Notes: a model not told the origin generated them from the letters alone. A stretch of 64,000 bases of DNA from Sphingomonas sp. Leaf339 (GCF_001426195.1 NZ_LMRS01000001.1:1035162-1099161), one strand, 5' to 3'. Shown: positions 39,041 to 47,945, counted from the first letter of the stretch. Made by a program: numbers and translations.

Positions 39041-39069
39041 TTGACTTATCCCGGCGGTGCCGCTAAGCG
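39041..39069 (+). promoter_or_regulatory. Promoter of rpmE
   Basis: TTGACT, 17 bases, TAAGCG (read as GCTAAGCG it fits the Caulobacter-type housekeeping -10). It leaves a leader of about 46 bases before the rpmE ATG, with GGAG eight bases upstream of the start. Confidence 0.6.
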
Positions 39070-39121
39070 CCCCGCCTTGTCCTTCGGCTGGTCGGAACCA
39101 GCCACTTGCAGGAGCTGCCCC

Positions 39122-39352
39122 ATGAAGACCGATACGCATCCCGACTATCACATGATCCGCGTGCAGATGACGGACGGCACCGTCTTCGAAACCCGGTCGA
39201 CCTGGGGCAAGGAAGGCGACCTGATGACGCTCGACATCGATCCGCTCGCGCATCCGGCCTGGACCGGCGGTCGCGGCACGATGCTCGACACCGGTGGCCA
39301 GGTCGCCCGCTTCAACAAGCGCTTCGGCGGCGGTCTCTCGCTCCGCAAGTAA
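39122..39352 (+). CDS. rpmE: 50S ribosomal protein L31
   Basis: 76 residues. [18 protein letters not shown] and STWGKEGDL and HPAWTG are typical of alphaproteobacterial L31, which lacks the zinc-binding cysteines of the E. coli form. ATG at 39122 has GGAG upstream. A single-gene transcript with its own promoter and terminator. Confidence 0.95.
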   Translation: MKTDTHPDYHMIRVQMTDGTVFETRSTWGKEGDLMTLDIDPLAHPAWTGGRGTMLDTGGQVARFNKRFGGGLSLRK

Positions 39353-39374
39353 CCGACCCTGCCGTGACGAAGAG

Positions 39375-39407
39375 GGCCGGTCCGCTGAAAAGCGGGCCGG
39401 CCTTTTT
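39375..39407 (+). terminator. Intrinsic terminator of rpmE
   Basis: An 11-bp stem (39375-39385 with 39392-39402, one G-U pair), a 6-base loop, then five T. Confidence 0.92.
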
Positions 39408-39474
39408 CATGTGCGCGACGGTAGGAAGAAGATGGGTACGGATCGATCCGGTCGATCATTCCAACCGACAGGAA

Positions 39475-39564
39475 TGGCGGAGAGAGTGGGATTCGAACCC
39501 ACGGTAGGCGTTAACCTACGGCGGTTTTCAAGACCGCTGCCTTAAACCACTCGGCCATCTCTCC
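39475..39564 (-). tRNA. tRNA-Ser (anticodon TGA)
   Basis: A 90-base class II tRNA on the minus strand. The 7-bp acceptor stem GGAGAGA pairs with TCTCTCC, and the CCA end is encoded. The anticodon loop CTTGAAA gives TGA, reading UCN serine codons. A long variable arm (GTAGG with CCTAC) and the GTTCGAATC T-loop are clear. Confidence 0.97.
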
Positions 39565-39573
39565 GGTATCTCC

Positions 39574-39601
39574 CCGATAGCGTCCGCGCCGGCCCGTGCA
39601 A
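39574..39601 (-). promoter_or_regulatory. Promoter of tRNA-Ser
   Basis: On the minus strand TTGCAC, 16 bases, TATCGG; the -10 ends nine bases before the tRNA 5' end. Confidence 0.5.
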
Positions 39602-39656
39602 GCCCGACGATGATCGGGGGTTGCCGTAACGGCCCCGCACCGCGACAAGCGGAGGC

Positions 39657-40679
39657 ATGTGGGCCATCCAATCGGCGCGTATCGCCGCCCTCGCCATCGT
39701 TGCCGTCGCCGCGCCCGTCGCGGCGCAGGACGATCCCTTCCAGTCCTATCTGGCCGGTGTCCGCACCCGCGCCATCGCCGAGGGCGTCGCGGCGGCGACG
39801 ATCGACCGCGAGTTCGCCGACCTGACGCTCAATCCCCGCGTGGTCGAGCTGGATCGCGGTCAGCCCGGCAATGTGCTCAGCACCAGCTTCTCGCCGTTTG
39901 CACCCTATCGCGCCGACCACGTCGACGCCGCACGGATCGACCGGGGCCGTTCGGTCTATCAGGCGCAGCGATCGCGCCTGTCCGCGATCGAGCGTGAGAC
40001 GGGCGTCCCCGAATCGATCATGGTCGCGATCTGGGGGCATGAGACAAATTATGGTGCTTACACTGGCAATTTCGATCTCGTCCGTTCGCTTGCCAGCCTA
40101 GCCTTCGATGGCCGTCGTCGGCCGCTGTTCGAGGGTGAATTGATCGCGGGCTTGAAGATGATCGACCGTGGCACGCCACGTTCGCAGTTGAAGGGCAGCT
40201 GGGCCGGCGCGACGGGCAATCCGCAGTTCCTGCCCTCGATCTATCTACGCCTGGCGCGAGATGGTGATGGCGATGGACGTGCCGATATCTGGAACAGTCA
40301 GCCCGATACGCTTGCCTCGATCGCCAATTACTTCACGGACGCGGGCTGGCGATCTGGCCAGCCATGGGGCTTCGCGGTCAGCGTGCCGGGTGGGTATAAT
40401 CGCACGCTGGCCAGCAACACGCTCGCCAGCCCCCGTTGCCCGCGCGTGTTCCAGCGGCATAGTGGCTGGCGGTCGATGGCCGAATGGCGCGCGCTGGGCA
40501 TGGTGCCGCAGGGACGTGCGTGGCCAGCGGACGACGTGCAGGCGACGTTGATCGAACCGGACGGCGAGGGCGCGACCGCATACCTCTTGACCGGCAACTA
40601 CCGCGTCATCCTCGACTACAACTGCTCGAATTTCTATGCGCTGTCGGTCGGTCTGCTGGCGGACGCCGTCGAGCGTTAG
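39657..40679 (+). CDS. Lytic murein transglycosylase, MltB type (GH103)
   Basis: 340 residues with a signal peptide (to PVAAQ) and no lipobox, so a soluble periplasmic form. The catalytic Glu is in IWGHETNYGAYTG. KGSWAGATGNPQFLPSIYLR and DGDGRADIWNSQPDTLASIANYF are family signatures. It cleaves peptidoglycan glycan strands with anhydro ring formation. ATG at 39657 has GGAGG just upstream. Its end overlaps the convergent MarR gene by four bases. Confidence 0.92.
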   Translation: MWAIQSARIAALAIVAVAAPVAAQDDPFQSYLAGVRTRAIAEGVAAATIDREFADLTLNPRVVELDRGQPGNVLSTSFSPFAPYRADHVDAARIDRGRSVYQAQRSRLSAIERETGVPESIMVAIWGHETNYGAYTGNFDLVRSLASLAFDGRRRPLFEGELIAGLKMIDRGTPRSQLKGSWAGATGNPQFLPSIYLRLARDGDGDGRADIWNSQPDTLASIANYFTDAGWRSGQPWGFAVSVPGGYNRTLASNTLASPRCPRVFQRHSGWRSMAEWRALGMVPQGRAWPADDVQATLIEPDGEGATAYLLTGNYRVILDYNCSNFYALSVGLLADAVER

Positions 40680-41221
40680 GCGGCGGCCTCCGCGCGCGCG
40701 CTGGCTCGCGTACCTGTCGCGGGCAAAGGATCGTTGCGATGGAGCGCGCTGAACAATTGGCGCGCTTCTTCGCCCATCAGGTTCTGCATCACCGTCCAGA
40801 AGCCGGTAACGGCGGTTCCGCCCGATGCGGCATAGGCATCGGCCATATTGCTCCGCAGCAAGGTGAAGAGGTCTCGTTCCAGCGCCTCACCCGCCGGCGT
40901 CAGCGCGAGCAGCCGTTGCCGCCGATCGCGGACGCCCGGGCGCTGTGTCAGCAAGCCCTTATCGGTTAACTCCCGCGCGACGCGAGCCAGTGACTGCTTG
41001 GCAATCGCCAGGATCGTCAGCAATTCGCCGACCGTCATGTCGGGCTTGCGCGCGACGAAGTACAACACTCGGTGATGCGCGCGACCCAGGCCCAGTCGCG
41101 CCAGTTCGTCGTCGGCGCGGCGGAGATGGCGGCTGTGCGCGAAGAACATCAAATCCATGCCGCCCCGGATTGCCGCCTCACGCAGAAACAGTTCAGCCGG
41201 CGGTACGATAGTGGCAGTCAC
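40676..41221 (-). CDS. MarR-family transcriptional regulator
   Basis: 181 residues with a winged helix-turn-helix: GLGRAHHRVLYFVARKPDMTVGELLTILAIAKQSLARVARELTDKGLL region, then the wing at RDRRQRLLALTPAG. It is a dimeric DNA-binding repressor type; ligand and targets are unknown. GTG at 41221 is chosen because AAGGAA lies six bases upstream. An in-frame ATG at 41374 would add 51 N-terminal residues with atypical composition and has a GGGGG upstream, so it remains possible. It is followed convergently by mltB. Confidence 0.85.
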   Translation of the reverse strand: MTATIVPPAELFLREAAIRGGMDLMFFAHSRHLRRADDELARLGLGRAHHRVLYFVARKPDMTVGELLTILAIAKQSLARVARELTDKGLLTQRPGVRDRRQRLLALTPAGEALERDLFTLLRSNMADAYAASGGTAVTGFWTVMQNLMGEEARQLFSALHRNDPLPATGTRASARAEAAA

Positions 41222-41542
41222 GTGATGTTCCTTGCGATCCCTGTCGGCTGAGGGGGCAGGGCCGTCCACAGGCGCCCGACGGTGTCGAGCGTCCTGCTGC
41301 ATCGGTTCATACCGAACGTCGGCATGGCCATGATCCAGAACAGATGTGTCGGATAAACGTGGATCAAAGTTCATCGACTGCACCCCCTTGCCAACCAAAT
41401 GGTCAGTAGAGCGTATATAGTATCAGTTTTTGGAACACATCAATATCCGATTCCCGGATTGTCGTGCCTATTCGGGGCATTAATACTCACGTATATTATC
41501 GATATCCCAGAGTTTACTTATTAGCCACCGGTCAGCTTTGCC
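41222..41542. other. 320-base AT-richer intergenic region upstream of the MarR gene
   Basis: The part from about 41400 to 41520 is visibly richer in A and T than its surroundings (runs such as GTATATAGTATC and ACGTATATTATCGATATC). It probably holds the promoter and operator of the MarR gene. I found no perfect palindrome and no supported gene beyond the possible N-terminal extension of the MarR protein. Confidence 0.45.
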
Positions 41543-41683
41543 TCAACGCTTGCGGCGGCAGGCGTCCGAACAATAGACAACCTGATCCCAATCACGTGCC
41601 CATTTCTTGCGCCATGTGAAAGGGCGGTTGCACGCGGGACAGATCTTGGTCGGCAGATGCTGCTTGTCGACGCCGTTGGGCAT
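41543..41683 (-). CDS. DUF2256 protein (46 aa, zinc-ribbon-like)
   Basis: 46 residues: [15 protein letters not shown], then [12 protein letters not shown], giving CxxC and CxxxC pairs suited to binding one zinc, as in DUF2256. The function is unknown. Its ATG overlaps the stop of aroB (TGATG), so it is translationally coupled to shikimate-pathway enzymes. Confidence 0.85.
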   Translation of the reverse strand: MPNGVDKQHLPTKICPACNRPFTWRKKWARDWDQVVYCSDACRRKR

Positions 41684-42813
41684 CAGCGGGGCTGCGCGTC
41701 GAGAAAGCGTTCGACATCACCCAGATCGACCGTCCGGTCGAGGAAGGTGCGGCCGATGCCGCGCGTCAGCAGGAACGGCAGGGTGCCGGCCGCCATCTTC
41801 TTGTCGTGACGCATATGATCGCACAGCCGGGCGCCGCTTGCTCGGATACCCGACGCGGCAAGCCCGTCCGGCAGGCCGACCGCCCGGAAATGCGCCGCCA
41901 CCCGGTCCGCATCCGCCATGTCGCAAAGGCCGGTCACGGCGGAGTATCGATAGGCGAGGGCGATCCCCGCCGCCACGCCTTCGCCATGGATCAGGCTGCC
42001 GTCGAAGCCCGCCTCTGCTTCCAGCGCGTGGCCGAACGTGTGGCCGAGATTCAGCAGCGCCCGCAGGCCGTTCGTCTCGTGCTCGTCCGCCGCCACGATC
42101 CGCGCCTTGGCGGCTACCGAATGCGCGATCGCATATTCTCGCGCGGCGGCATCGCCCGCCAGCAGCGCGGCACCGTTCGTCTCGCACCAGGCGAAGAACG
42201 CCGGATCGTCGATCAGGCCGTATTTGACGACCTCGGCATAACCGGCGCGCAATTCGCGCGCGGGCAGCGTGTCGAGCACCTCGGGATCGATCAGCACGAG
42301 GCTGGGCTGATAAAATGCACCGATCAGGTTCTTGCCCGCCGGCGTATTGATCGCGGTCTTGCCGCCCACCGACGAATCGACCTGCGCCAACAAGGTCGTC
42401 GGTATCTGCACAAAGCCACAGCCGCGCTTCAGGATGGCGCAGGTGAAACCGACGAGATCGCCGATGACTCCGCCGCCCAGCGCCACGACATGATCGCCGC
42501 GCTCGACACCTAGTGCTAGCAACCAGTCACAGACCCGCGCCAGACTGTTCCAGCTCTTGGTCGCCTCGCCGGGCGGCAGCACCAGCGCCTCGCTCACGAC
42601 GCCCGCCTCGGTGAGCGCCGCTTGCAACGTGACGAGATGCGAACCGACATTCTCGTCCGTCACGATCGCCATCGTCCGCCCGCGCGCCAACGGCGCCAGG
42701 TGGACGGCGGCACGACCGAGCAGGCCGGCGGCGATCACGACGGGATAGCTGCGGTCGCCCAGCTCGACGCGGATGCTCCGCTCCGTCACGTTTCCCGCCG
42801 CTGCCATCATCAT
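41683..42813 (-). CDS. aroB: 3-dehydroquinate synthase
   Basis: 376 residues, NAD- and zinc-dependent second step of the shikimate pathway. [15 protein letters not shown] is the NAD loop; [19 protein letters not shown], the [11 protein letters not shown]lu ligand, [13 protein letters not shown] and HGEGVAAGI (His ligands) are present. The first of three tandem ATGs overlaps the aroK stop, giving the common aroK-aroB pair. Confidence 0.96.
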   Translation of the reverse strand: MMMAAAGNVTERSIRVELGDRSYPVVIAAGLLGRAAVHLAPLARGRTMAIVTDENVGSHLVTLQAALTEAGVVSEALVLPPGEATKSWNSLARVCDWLLALGVERGDHVVALGGGVIGDLVGFTCAILKRGCGFVQIPTTLLAQVDSSVGGKTAINTPAGKNLIGAFYQPSLVLIDPEVLDTLPARELRAGYAEVVKYGLIDDPAFFAWCETNGAALLAGDAAAREYAIAHSVAAKARIVAADEHETNGLRALLNLGHTFGHALEAEAGFDGSLIHGEGVAAGIALAYRYSAVTGLCDMADADRVAAHFRAVGLPDGLAASGIRASGARLCDHMRHDKKMAAGTLPFLLTRGIGRTFLDRTVDLGDVERFLDAQPR

Positions 42814-43340
42814 CGTCCGATTGCCTTCAAGATCGCCGCTACGGTCGTTTCGTGCGGGCCGCGCTGGCTCGACACATGAATGTGCGCCTGCGCGTAGAAC
42901 GGATCGCGCGCGACCGCGAGGTCGGCGAGCACGCGGCGCGGATCACGTCCGCGTAGCAGCGGCCGGGTATCGCGGCGGCGGACCCGCTCGGCCAGCACAT
43001 CGGGATGCGCGTTCAGCCAGATCGCGGTCGATTGATCGAGGATCAGTGCCCGCGTCGTCTCGTCGATGAAGGCACCGCCGCCGGTGGCGATCACCTTGGG
43101 CGCGCCATCCATCAACCGACCGATGACGCGGCGTTCGCCGTCACGGAAATAGGGTTCGCCGAACCGCTCGAAAATCTCCGCCACGGTCATGCCGGCGGCT
43201 GATTCGATTTCATGATCGGCATCGACGAACGGCACCGCCAGCCGGATCGCCAGACGGCGACCGACGGTGGATTTGCCGACGCCCATCAATCCGACGAGCA
43301 CGATCGGCCGGCCGGTCCAGGGGGAGTGGCTTTGCATCAT
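42810..43340 (-). CDS. aroK: Shikimate kinase
   Basis: 176 residues, P-loop kinase phosphorylating shikimate. Walker A is GLMGVGKST (residues 17-25). DADHEIESAAGMTVAEIF binds shikimate, and ATGGGAFI and RRRDTRPLL (lid) follow. The start is ATG at 43340; the frame is open far upstream but without kinase sequence. First gene of aroK-aroB-DUF2256. Confidence 0.95.
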   Translation of the reverse strand: MMQSHSPWTGRPIVLVGLMGVGKSTVGRRLAIRLAVPFVDADHEIESAAGMTVAEIFERFGEPYFRDGERRVIGRLMDGAPKVIATGGGAFIDETTRALILDQSTAIWLNAHPDVLAERVRRRDTRPLLRGRDPRRVLADLAVARDPFYAQAHIHVSSQRGPHETTVAAILKAIGR

Positions 43341-43419
43341 CGCTGCCCGCGCTATACAGCCGCGACGCGTCCGCGCAAAAGCCGGGTGTATCGTCAGCGT
43401 TCGTTTCCAAGGTTTGCCC

Positions 43420-43554
43420 ATGTCCCGCCTGGTCGTCTCCCTTATCGTCATCCTGGTCGTGGTGATCGGCGGGTTGTTCCTGTTGTCCAGCCGCGCCGCC
43501 GAACGGCCGGTCACGCAGGTCGAAAAGCAGGTTTCGCTTGCGAACCTCCAATAG
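43420..43554 (+). CDS. Small membrane protein (44 aa)
   Basis: One hydrophobic helix (LVVSLIVILVVVIGGLFLL) followed by a short polar tail. ATG at 43420 has AAGG seven bases upstream. It overlaps the start of the next gene by 17 bases, and the ribosome binding site of that gene lies inside it, so the pair is probably coupled. No family is known to me. Confidence 0.65.
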   Translation: MSRLVVSLIVILVVVIGGLFLLSSRAAERPVTQVEKQVSLANLQ

Positions 43555-45331
43555 GGCGCTGTTCGCCGTCGCGCTGACGGCGATGGCCGTCGGCGTCGCG
43601 GCGCAGGATCGGCCCGAATCGATCCTGCCCCCCGGCTTTGGCGACCCCGCGCCGGCACCGCGTCCTGCCGCACGCCCAACACCCGGCGCGAGCGGCACGC
43701 CCACCCGGCCGATCGCGACCGCCACCGCAGCGGTGCTGCCCCGCGACCCCGCCGGTGCCGTCGTCCAGCCGCTGCCGGGTGACACGCCAACGCCGGTGCC
43801 GATCCCCACCGCTTCCCCGACGCCCGTCGATCCGAAGGCGTTGGCCGCATATGAAATGCCCGACTTCGCCCGCCGATCGACCGCGCTGGTCGGCGTGAGC
43901 GGTGAGATGGCGCCTGATGCTTTCGGCGATGCCGATGGCCGCTATCTCGAAATGCTGATGCGCCGCACCGCCGCGCCGTTGCCGTCGCGCTGGCTGTCGA
44001 TCGCCCTGCGCCGCACGCTCGCTGCGCGCTTGCAGACCCCCAGGGGTGTCGACGGAGCGGATTATGCGGCCGAACGCGCCTGGCTGTTGCTGCGCATGGG
44101 CGAATCGGTGGCGGCCCGCTCGGTGGTCGAGGGTGTCGATAACGCCGATTACACGCCCAAACTCTATCAGGTCGCGATGAACGCAATGCTGGCGACCGGC
44201 GATCCGGCGGGCCTGTGCCCGCTCGCCGATGCCGGTCTGGCCACGACGCACGAAGCGGGCTGGGCGCTCGCCCAACCGATCTGCGCCTCACTGGCCGGGA
44301 ACGCCACCGCCGCCCGCGCCCAGTTCGCCGCCGTCCGCCGTCGCCGACCGGGTGCCGACATCGATCTGCGCCTCGCGCAAAAGGTGATGGGCGCTGGCGG
44401 GCAGGGACGTCAGGCGGTCACGATCGAATGGGACGGCGTCGATCGGCTGACCGTCTGGCGGCTGGGACTGGCCATGGCGACGGGCGCCACTATTCCCGAT
44501 ACGCTATACGACGGCGTCGGTGCGCAGGCGACGTATTGGCGCGCGCTGTCGCCCTCGATCGCGCTGGGTGACCGGATCGCCCCGGCTGAGGCCGCCGCCG
44601 CGCAGGGCGTGCTGTCGACCGCCGCGCTGGTCGATCTTTATGGAGCGGTTGCCGCGAATGAGGATTCGACGTCCGCCGCCAGCGCCACGGCCGACGATCT
44701 CCGCACGGCCTATGCCGCCACCGATCCCGCCGCCCGCCTGACCGCGCTTCGCCAGCTATGGGGCAACGACGCGCCCTATGCCCGGCTGGTGCTGACCGCC
44801 CGCGCGGCGGCGCGTCAGCCGGTGGCCGCCGGCAACACCGATGTGGACCGGCTCGTCGCCGCGATGCTGTCCGCCGGTCTTGACCGCACCGCCGCCCGTT
44901 GGGCGGGGGCGGTGCCGGCCGGCGGCGACGCCTGGGCGATGCTTGCCTTGGCCGACCCGGATGCACGTCGCCGTTTCGGTTTGTCGGACGTGCAGGGTTA
45001 TGACGCCAGCGGCCACGCCGAGGAGAAGCGCCGGCTGTTCTTCGCCGGCCTCGCAGGGCTCGGCCGCATGGGCGCCGACGAGATCGAACGGACCGCGAAG
45101 GACCTCGACGTCCGCATCGGCACCACCAACAGCTGGACCCGCGCGATCGATCGTGCCGCGGCTGATGGTCAGCCCGGCACGGTGCTGTTGCTTGCCGCGA
45201 TCGGGATGCAGACGCCGGGCTGGCGCGGCGTTCCCCCGGCGGGGCTCTACCGCATCGTCGCGGCGCTGCGCAGTGTCGGCCTCGATGGCGAAGCACGGAT
45301 GATCGCGGCGGAGGCCATCGCGCGGGCATGA
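43538..45331 (+). CDS. Exported protein of unknown function (597 aa)
   Basis: A signal peptide (RALFAVALTAMAVGVAAQ), a Pro/Thr/Ala-rich linker (about 25-105) and a long Ala/Arg/Leu-rich helical domain, probably solenoid-like. No catalytic motif is visible. The start is TTG at 43538 with AGCAGG six bases upstream; no other start keeps the signal peptide. It lies between the 44-residue membrane protein and the Xer recombinase gene, whose ATG overlaps its stop (ATGA). Confidence 0.7.
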   Translation: MRTSNRALFAVALTAMAVGVAAQDRPESILPPGFGDPAPAPRPAARPTPGASGTPTRPIATATAAVLPRDPAGAVVQPLPGDTPTPVPIPTASPTPVDPKALAAYEMPDFARRSTALVGVSGEMAPDAFGDADGRYLEMLMRRTAAPLPSRWLSIALRRTLAARLQTPRGVDGADYAAERAWLLLRMGESVAARSVVEGVDNADYTPKLYQVAMNAMLATGDPAGLCPLADAGLATTHEAGWALAQPICASLAGNATAARAQFAAVRRRRPGADIDLRLAQKVMGAGGQGRQAVTIEWDGVDRLTVWRLGLAMATGATIPDTLYDGVGAQATYWRALSPSIALGDRIAPAEAAAAQGVLSTAALVDLYGAVAANEDSTSAASATADDLRTAYAATDPAARLTALRQLWGNDAPYARLVLTARAAARQPVAAGNTDVDRLVAAMLSAGLDRTAARWAGAVPAGGDAWAMLALADPDARRRFGLSDVQGYDASGHAEEKRRLFFAGLAGLGRMGADEIERTAKDLDVRIGTTNSWTRAIDRAAADGQPGTVLLLAAIGMQTPGWRGVPPAGLYRIVAALRSVGLDGEARMIAAEAIARA

Positions 45332-46263
45332 CCGGCGCGTCCGACCGCGTCCTGATCGAGTTGTTTCTGGAAATGCTCGCGGCCGAAACCGGGGCGGCGG
45401 CCAACACGCTCGCTGCCTATCGCAGCGACATTTCATTGGCGTCGAAGGCGCTCGGCGGCCGGCTGTCGGTGGCCGATGCCGATCTGCTCGCCGAACTGTC
45501 CGCCGGCTGGTCGTCGCTGTCCCGTGCCACCGTCGCGCGGAAAGCCGCGGCGCTGCGTCGATTCTACGCCTTCCTCCATGACGAGGGGCACCGCGCCGAC
45601 GATCCCGGCGCCGCCCTGCCCAGACCCGGCACTGCCCGATCGCTGCCCAAGGCGCTCAGCCATGCCGATGTCGACCGCCTGTTCGCCGTCATCGCCGATC
45701 GCACCAGCGTCGAGCGCCCCTTGCGCAGTGACCTCCGCCTCTCCACGCTGATCGAGCTACTATATGGATCGGGCCTGCGCGCCACGGAGTTGGTGTCGCT
45801 GCCCCGCAACGCCATCGCGCCCGACCGACCCTATCTGATCGTCCGGGGCAAGGGCGGCAAGGAACGGCTGGTGCCGTTGTCCGATCGCGCCCGCGCCGCC
45901 GTGGCGACATGGCGCACCCATGTGCCCACCGACAGCGCCTGGCTCTTCCCCTCCGGAAAGAAGCATCTGACCCGTATCCGCCTGTATCAACTGGTGAAAG
46001 CCATCGCGGCGGACGCTGGCATCCCCCCCGATCGCGTCAGTCCGCATGTGTTGCGTCACGCCTTCGCCACGCATCTGTTGGCGGGCGGCGCCGATCTGCG
46101 CGCGCTCCAGACGATGCTGGGCCATGTCGACATCGCCACGACCGAAATCTATACGCATGTCGACGCCAGCCGTCTGGTCGAACTCGTCACGACCCGCCAT
46201 CCGCTGACCGATCCCGCCCCCGCAAAACGCGCTCACGTTGACGGCGGCGGCGGCGGGTCCTAA
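45328..46263 (+). CDS. Xer tyrosine recombinase (XerD-like)
   Basis: 311 residues: an N-terminal SAM-like core-binding domain (about 1-95) and a catalytic domain. Active-site residues Arg in GSGLRATELV, Lys in GKGGKERLVP, HxxR in SPHVLRHAFATHLL, His in MLGHVDIATT and the nucleophile in TEIYTHV are all present. It resolves chromosome dimers at dif with its partner. XerD is the likely identity from the overall layout, but XerC cannot be excluded. A poly-Gly end (DGGGGGS) closes the protein. Confidence 0.9.
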   Translation: MTGASDRVLIELFLEMLAAETGAAANTLAAYRSDISLASKALGGRLSVADADLLAELSAGWSSLSRATVARKAAALRRFYAFLHDEGHRADDPGAALPRPGTARSLPKALSHADVDRLFAVIADRTSVERPLRSDLRLSTLIELLYGSGLRATELVSLPRNAIAPDRPYLIVRGKGGKERLVPLSDRARAAVATWRTHVPTDSAWLFPSGKKHLTRIRLYQLVKAIAADAGIPPDRVSPHVLRHAFATHLLAGGADLRALQTMLGHVDIATTEIYTHVDASRLVELVTTRHPLTDPAPAKRAHVDGGGGGS

Positions 46264-46272
46264 CCGCCGCCG

Positions 46273-47220
46273 ATGCCAAGTTTCCTCGACTTCGAGAAGC
46301 CCATCGCCGAGCTGCAGAGCCGGATCGACGAACTGCGTGAGACCGCCGCCGGCGGCAACGTCGATATCGCCGCCGACGTTCAACGTCTGCAGGCCAAGTC
46401 CGACAAGCTGCTGCGCGACACCTTCGCCAAGCTGACCCCGTGGCAGAAGACGCAGGTCGCCCGCCATCCGGAACGCCCACATTTCAAGGATTATGTCGCC
46501 GGTCTGTTCGACGAATGGCTGCCGCTCGCCGGCGACCGCGCCTTTGCGGACGATCAGGCGATCATCGGCGGTTTTGCCACCTTTCGCGGTCGCAAGATCC
46601 TGGCGATCGGCCATGAAAAGGGTGAGGATACCGCCAGCCGTCTTCGCCACAATTTCGGGATGGGCAAGCCGGAGGGGTATCGCAAGGCGATCCGTCTGGT
46701 CGAACTGGCCGACCGATTCGGCCTGCCGGTGGTGACGCTGGTCGATACCTCCGGCGCTTTTCCCGGCATCCAGGCCGAAGAGCGCGGTCAGGCGGAGGCG
46801 ATCGCCCGCTCGACCGAGGCGTGTCTGGCGGCCGGCGTGCCGGTGATCGCGGCGATCGTGGGTGAGGGTGGCTCCGGCGGCGCGGTCGCGCTGGCGGCCG
46901 GCAACCGGGTGCTGATGTTCGAGCACGCGGTGTATTCGGTCATCAGCCCCGAAGGTTGCGCCTCGATTCTCTGGCGCACGGCGGACCGTGCGCCCGACGC
47001 GGCCGAGGCGATGCGCGTTACCGCCCAAGATCTGAAATCGCTCGGTATCATCGATTCGATCGTGACCGAGCCGCTCGGTGGCGCTCACCGTGCGCCCGGC
47101 ACCGCCATCGCTTCCCTCGGTGATGAAATCGAGCGGTCGCTCGGTGATCTATCGTCTTTGTCAGGGCCGGAACTGCGCGCCGAACGCAGGGCGAAGTTTC
47201 TGAAGATGGGTCGGCTCTGA
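46273..47220 (+). CDS. accA: Acetyl-CoA carboxylase carboxyltransferase subunit alpha
   Basis: 315 residues. It transfers the carboxyl group from biotin to acetyl-CoA with AccD, the first step of fatty acid synthesis. FLDFEKPIAELQSRIDEL, TVVT-like PVVTLVDTSGAFPGIQAEERGQ and VVGEGGSGGA-type IVGEGGSGGAVAL and SPEGCASILW are hallmarks. ATG at 46273 begins the conserved start. Confidence 0.97.
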   Translation: MPSFLDFEKPIAELQSRIDELRETAAGGNVDIAADVQRLQAKSDKLLRDTFAKLTPWQKTQVARHPERPHFKDYVAGLFDEWLPLAGDRAFADDQAIIGGFATFRGRKILAIGHEKGEDTASRLRHNFGMGKPEGYRKAIRLVELADRFGLPVVTLVDTSGAFPGIQAEERGQAEAIARSTEACLAAGVPVIAAIVGEGGSGGAVALAAGNRVLMFEHAVYSVISPEGCASILWRTADRAPDAAEAMRVTAQDLKSLGIIDSIVTEPLGGAHRAPGTAIASLGDEIERSLGDLSSLSGPELRAERRAKFLKMGRL

Positions 47221-47233
47221 TCTTGCAAACGAA

Positions 47234-47266
47234 ATGGGGCGGCGGACCATCGGTCCACCGCCCCAT
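47234..47266. terminator. Terminator between accA and the Flp pilin gene
   Basis: A 15-bp stem with one mismatch (47234-47248 with 47252-47266) and a 3-base loop, followed by TGTT. It lies between convergent genes and probably serves both. Confidence 0.8.
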
Positions 47267-47290
47267 TGTTCGTAAACGCCGGTAAGGCGA

Positions 47291-47452
47291 TTACTTCATG
47301 TTGCCAGCGACCATGTTGAAGGTCGAGCCGAGCTTCGTGCCCAGGCTGGACATGGCGCCAATGGCGGCCACGGCGATCAGTGCGGCAATCAGGCCGTACT
47401 CGATGGCGGTCGCGCCCTTCTTGTTCTTAAACATGTTGCGAATCGTCTGCAT
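47291..47452 (-). CDS. Flp-family type IVb pilin
   Basis: 53 residues: a short basic leader (MQTIRNMFKNKKG), then ATAIEYGLIAALIAVAAIGA, the Flp pilin cleavage site and hydrophobic helix with Glu5 and the adjacent Tyr. It is exported and assembled by the Tad system, none of whose genes lie here. ATG at 47452 has GGAG seven bases upstream; an ATG four codons earlier lacks one. A second pilin gene lies upstream on the same strand. Confidence 0.9.
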   Translation of the reverse strand: MQTIRNMFKNKKGATAIEYGLIAALIAVAAIGAMSSLGTKLGSTFNMVAGNMK

Positions 47453-47571
47453 TCCGGTCTCCATCGTTCGAAGCTTCAGTCACCCGGCCGAGCCGGTATT
47501 CCGGGTCAGCACCCTGTTGATAAGAGGAAGGCGGTTGACGAATACTTAAACCGCCGCCACTTTTATTGTAG

Positions 47572-47763
47572 TTACCGTGCGTTAACTACCTTGGTGCTGA
47601 CATTGCCCCACATGTTCGTGGTCACGCCGGCGACGCTATTTAGCGCACCCAGCATCGCCAGCACGATCAGTGCCACGATCAGCCCATATTCAACGGCAGT
47701 CGCAGCGCGGCGACTGTCGATCAGGCGAAACGCCAGGCGGCAAAGTGCGGTAAAGCGGGGCAT
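47572..47763 (-). CDS. Flp-family type IVb pilin
   Basis: 63 residues. A longer basic leader (MPRFTALCRLAFRLIDSRRA) precedes ATAVEYGLIVALIVLAMLGAL, with the same Glu-Tyr pair. The C-terminal part differs from the neighbour. Start uncertain: ATG at 47763 has no strong ribosome binding site; a TTG at 47802 would add 13 residues. Possibly a minor pilin or a weakly expressed duplicate. Confidence 0.75.
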   Translation of the reverse strand: MPRFTALCRLAFRLIDSRRAATAVEYGLIVALIVLAMLGALNSVAGVTTNMWGNVSTKVVNAR

Positions 47764-47856
47764 GGACCGGAGTTTTAGGTCGGGGTGCTTAAAAAACCCC
47801 AAAGATCAGCATCGATCCAGTCACCGGTCGTGTCACATTTCGACCGGAATAGCATC

Positions 47857-47930
47857 TGGAGGCCCGACCGGGAATCGAACCCGGGTGCGAGGATTTGCAG
47901 TCCTCTACGTCACCACTCCGCCATCGGGCC
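47857..47930 (-). tRNA. tRNA-Cys (anticodon GCA)
   Basis: 74 bases on the minus strand with encoded CCA. Acceptor GGCCCGA pairs with TCGGGCC and the discriminator is T, as usual for tRNA-Cys. The anticodon loop CTGCAAA gives GCA, and the T-loop is GTTCGATTC. Confidence 0.97.
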
Positions 47931-47945
47931 TCGATGCGGGAGGCG

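Noticed and set aside
37640..39253. 537-aa minus-strand ORF
   Set aside because: An antisense shadow of ompH, fabZ and rpmE.
39422..39660. Possible second small gene between rpmE and mltB
   Set aside because: The stretch is fully explained by the rpmE terminator, tRNA-Ser and its promoter.
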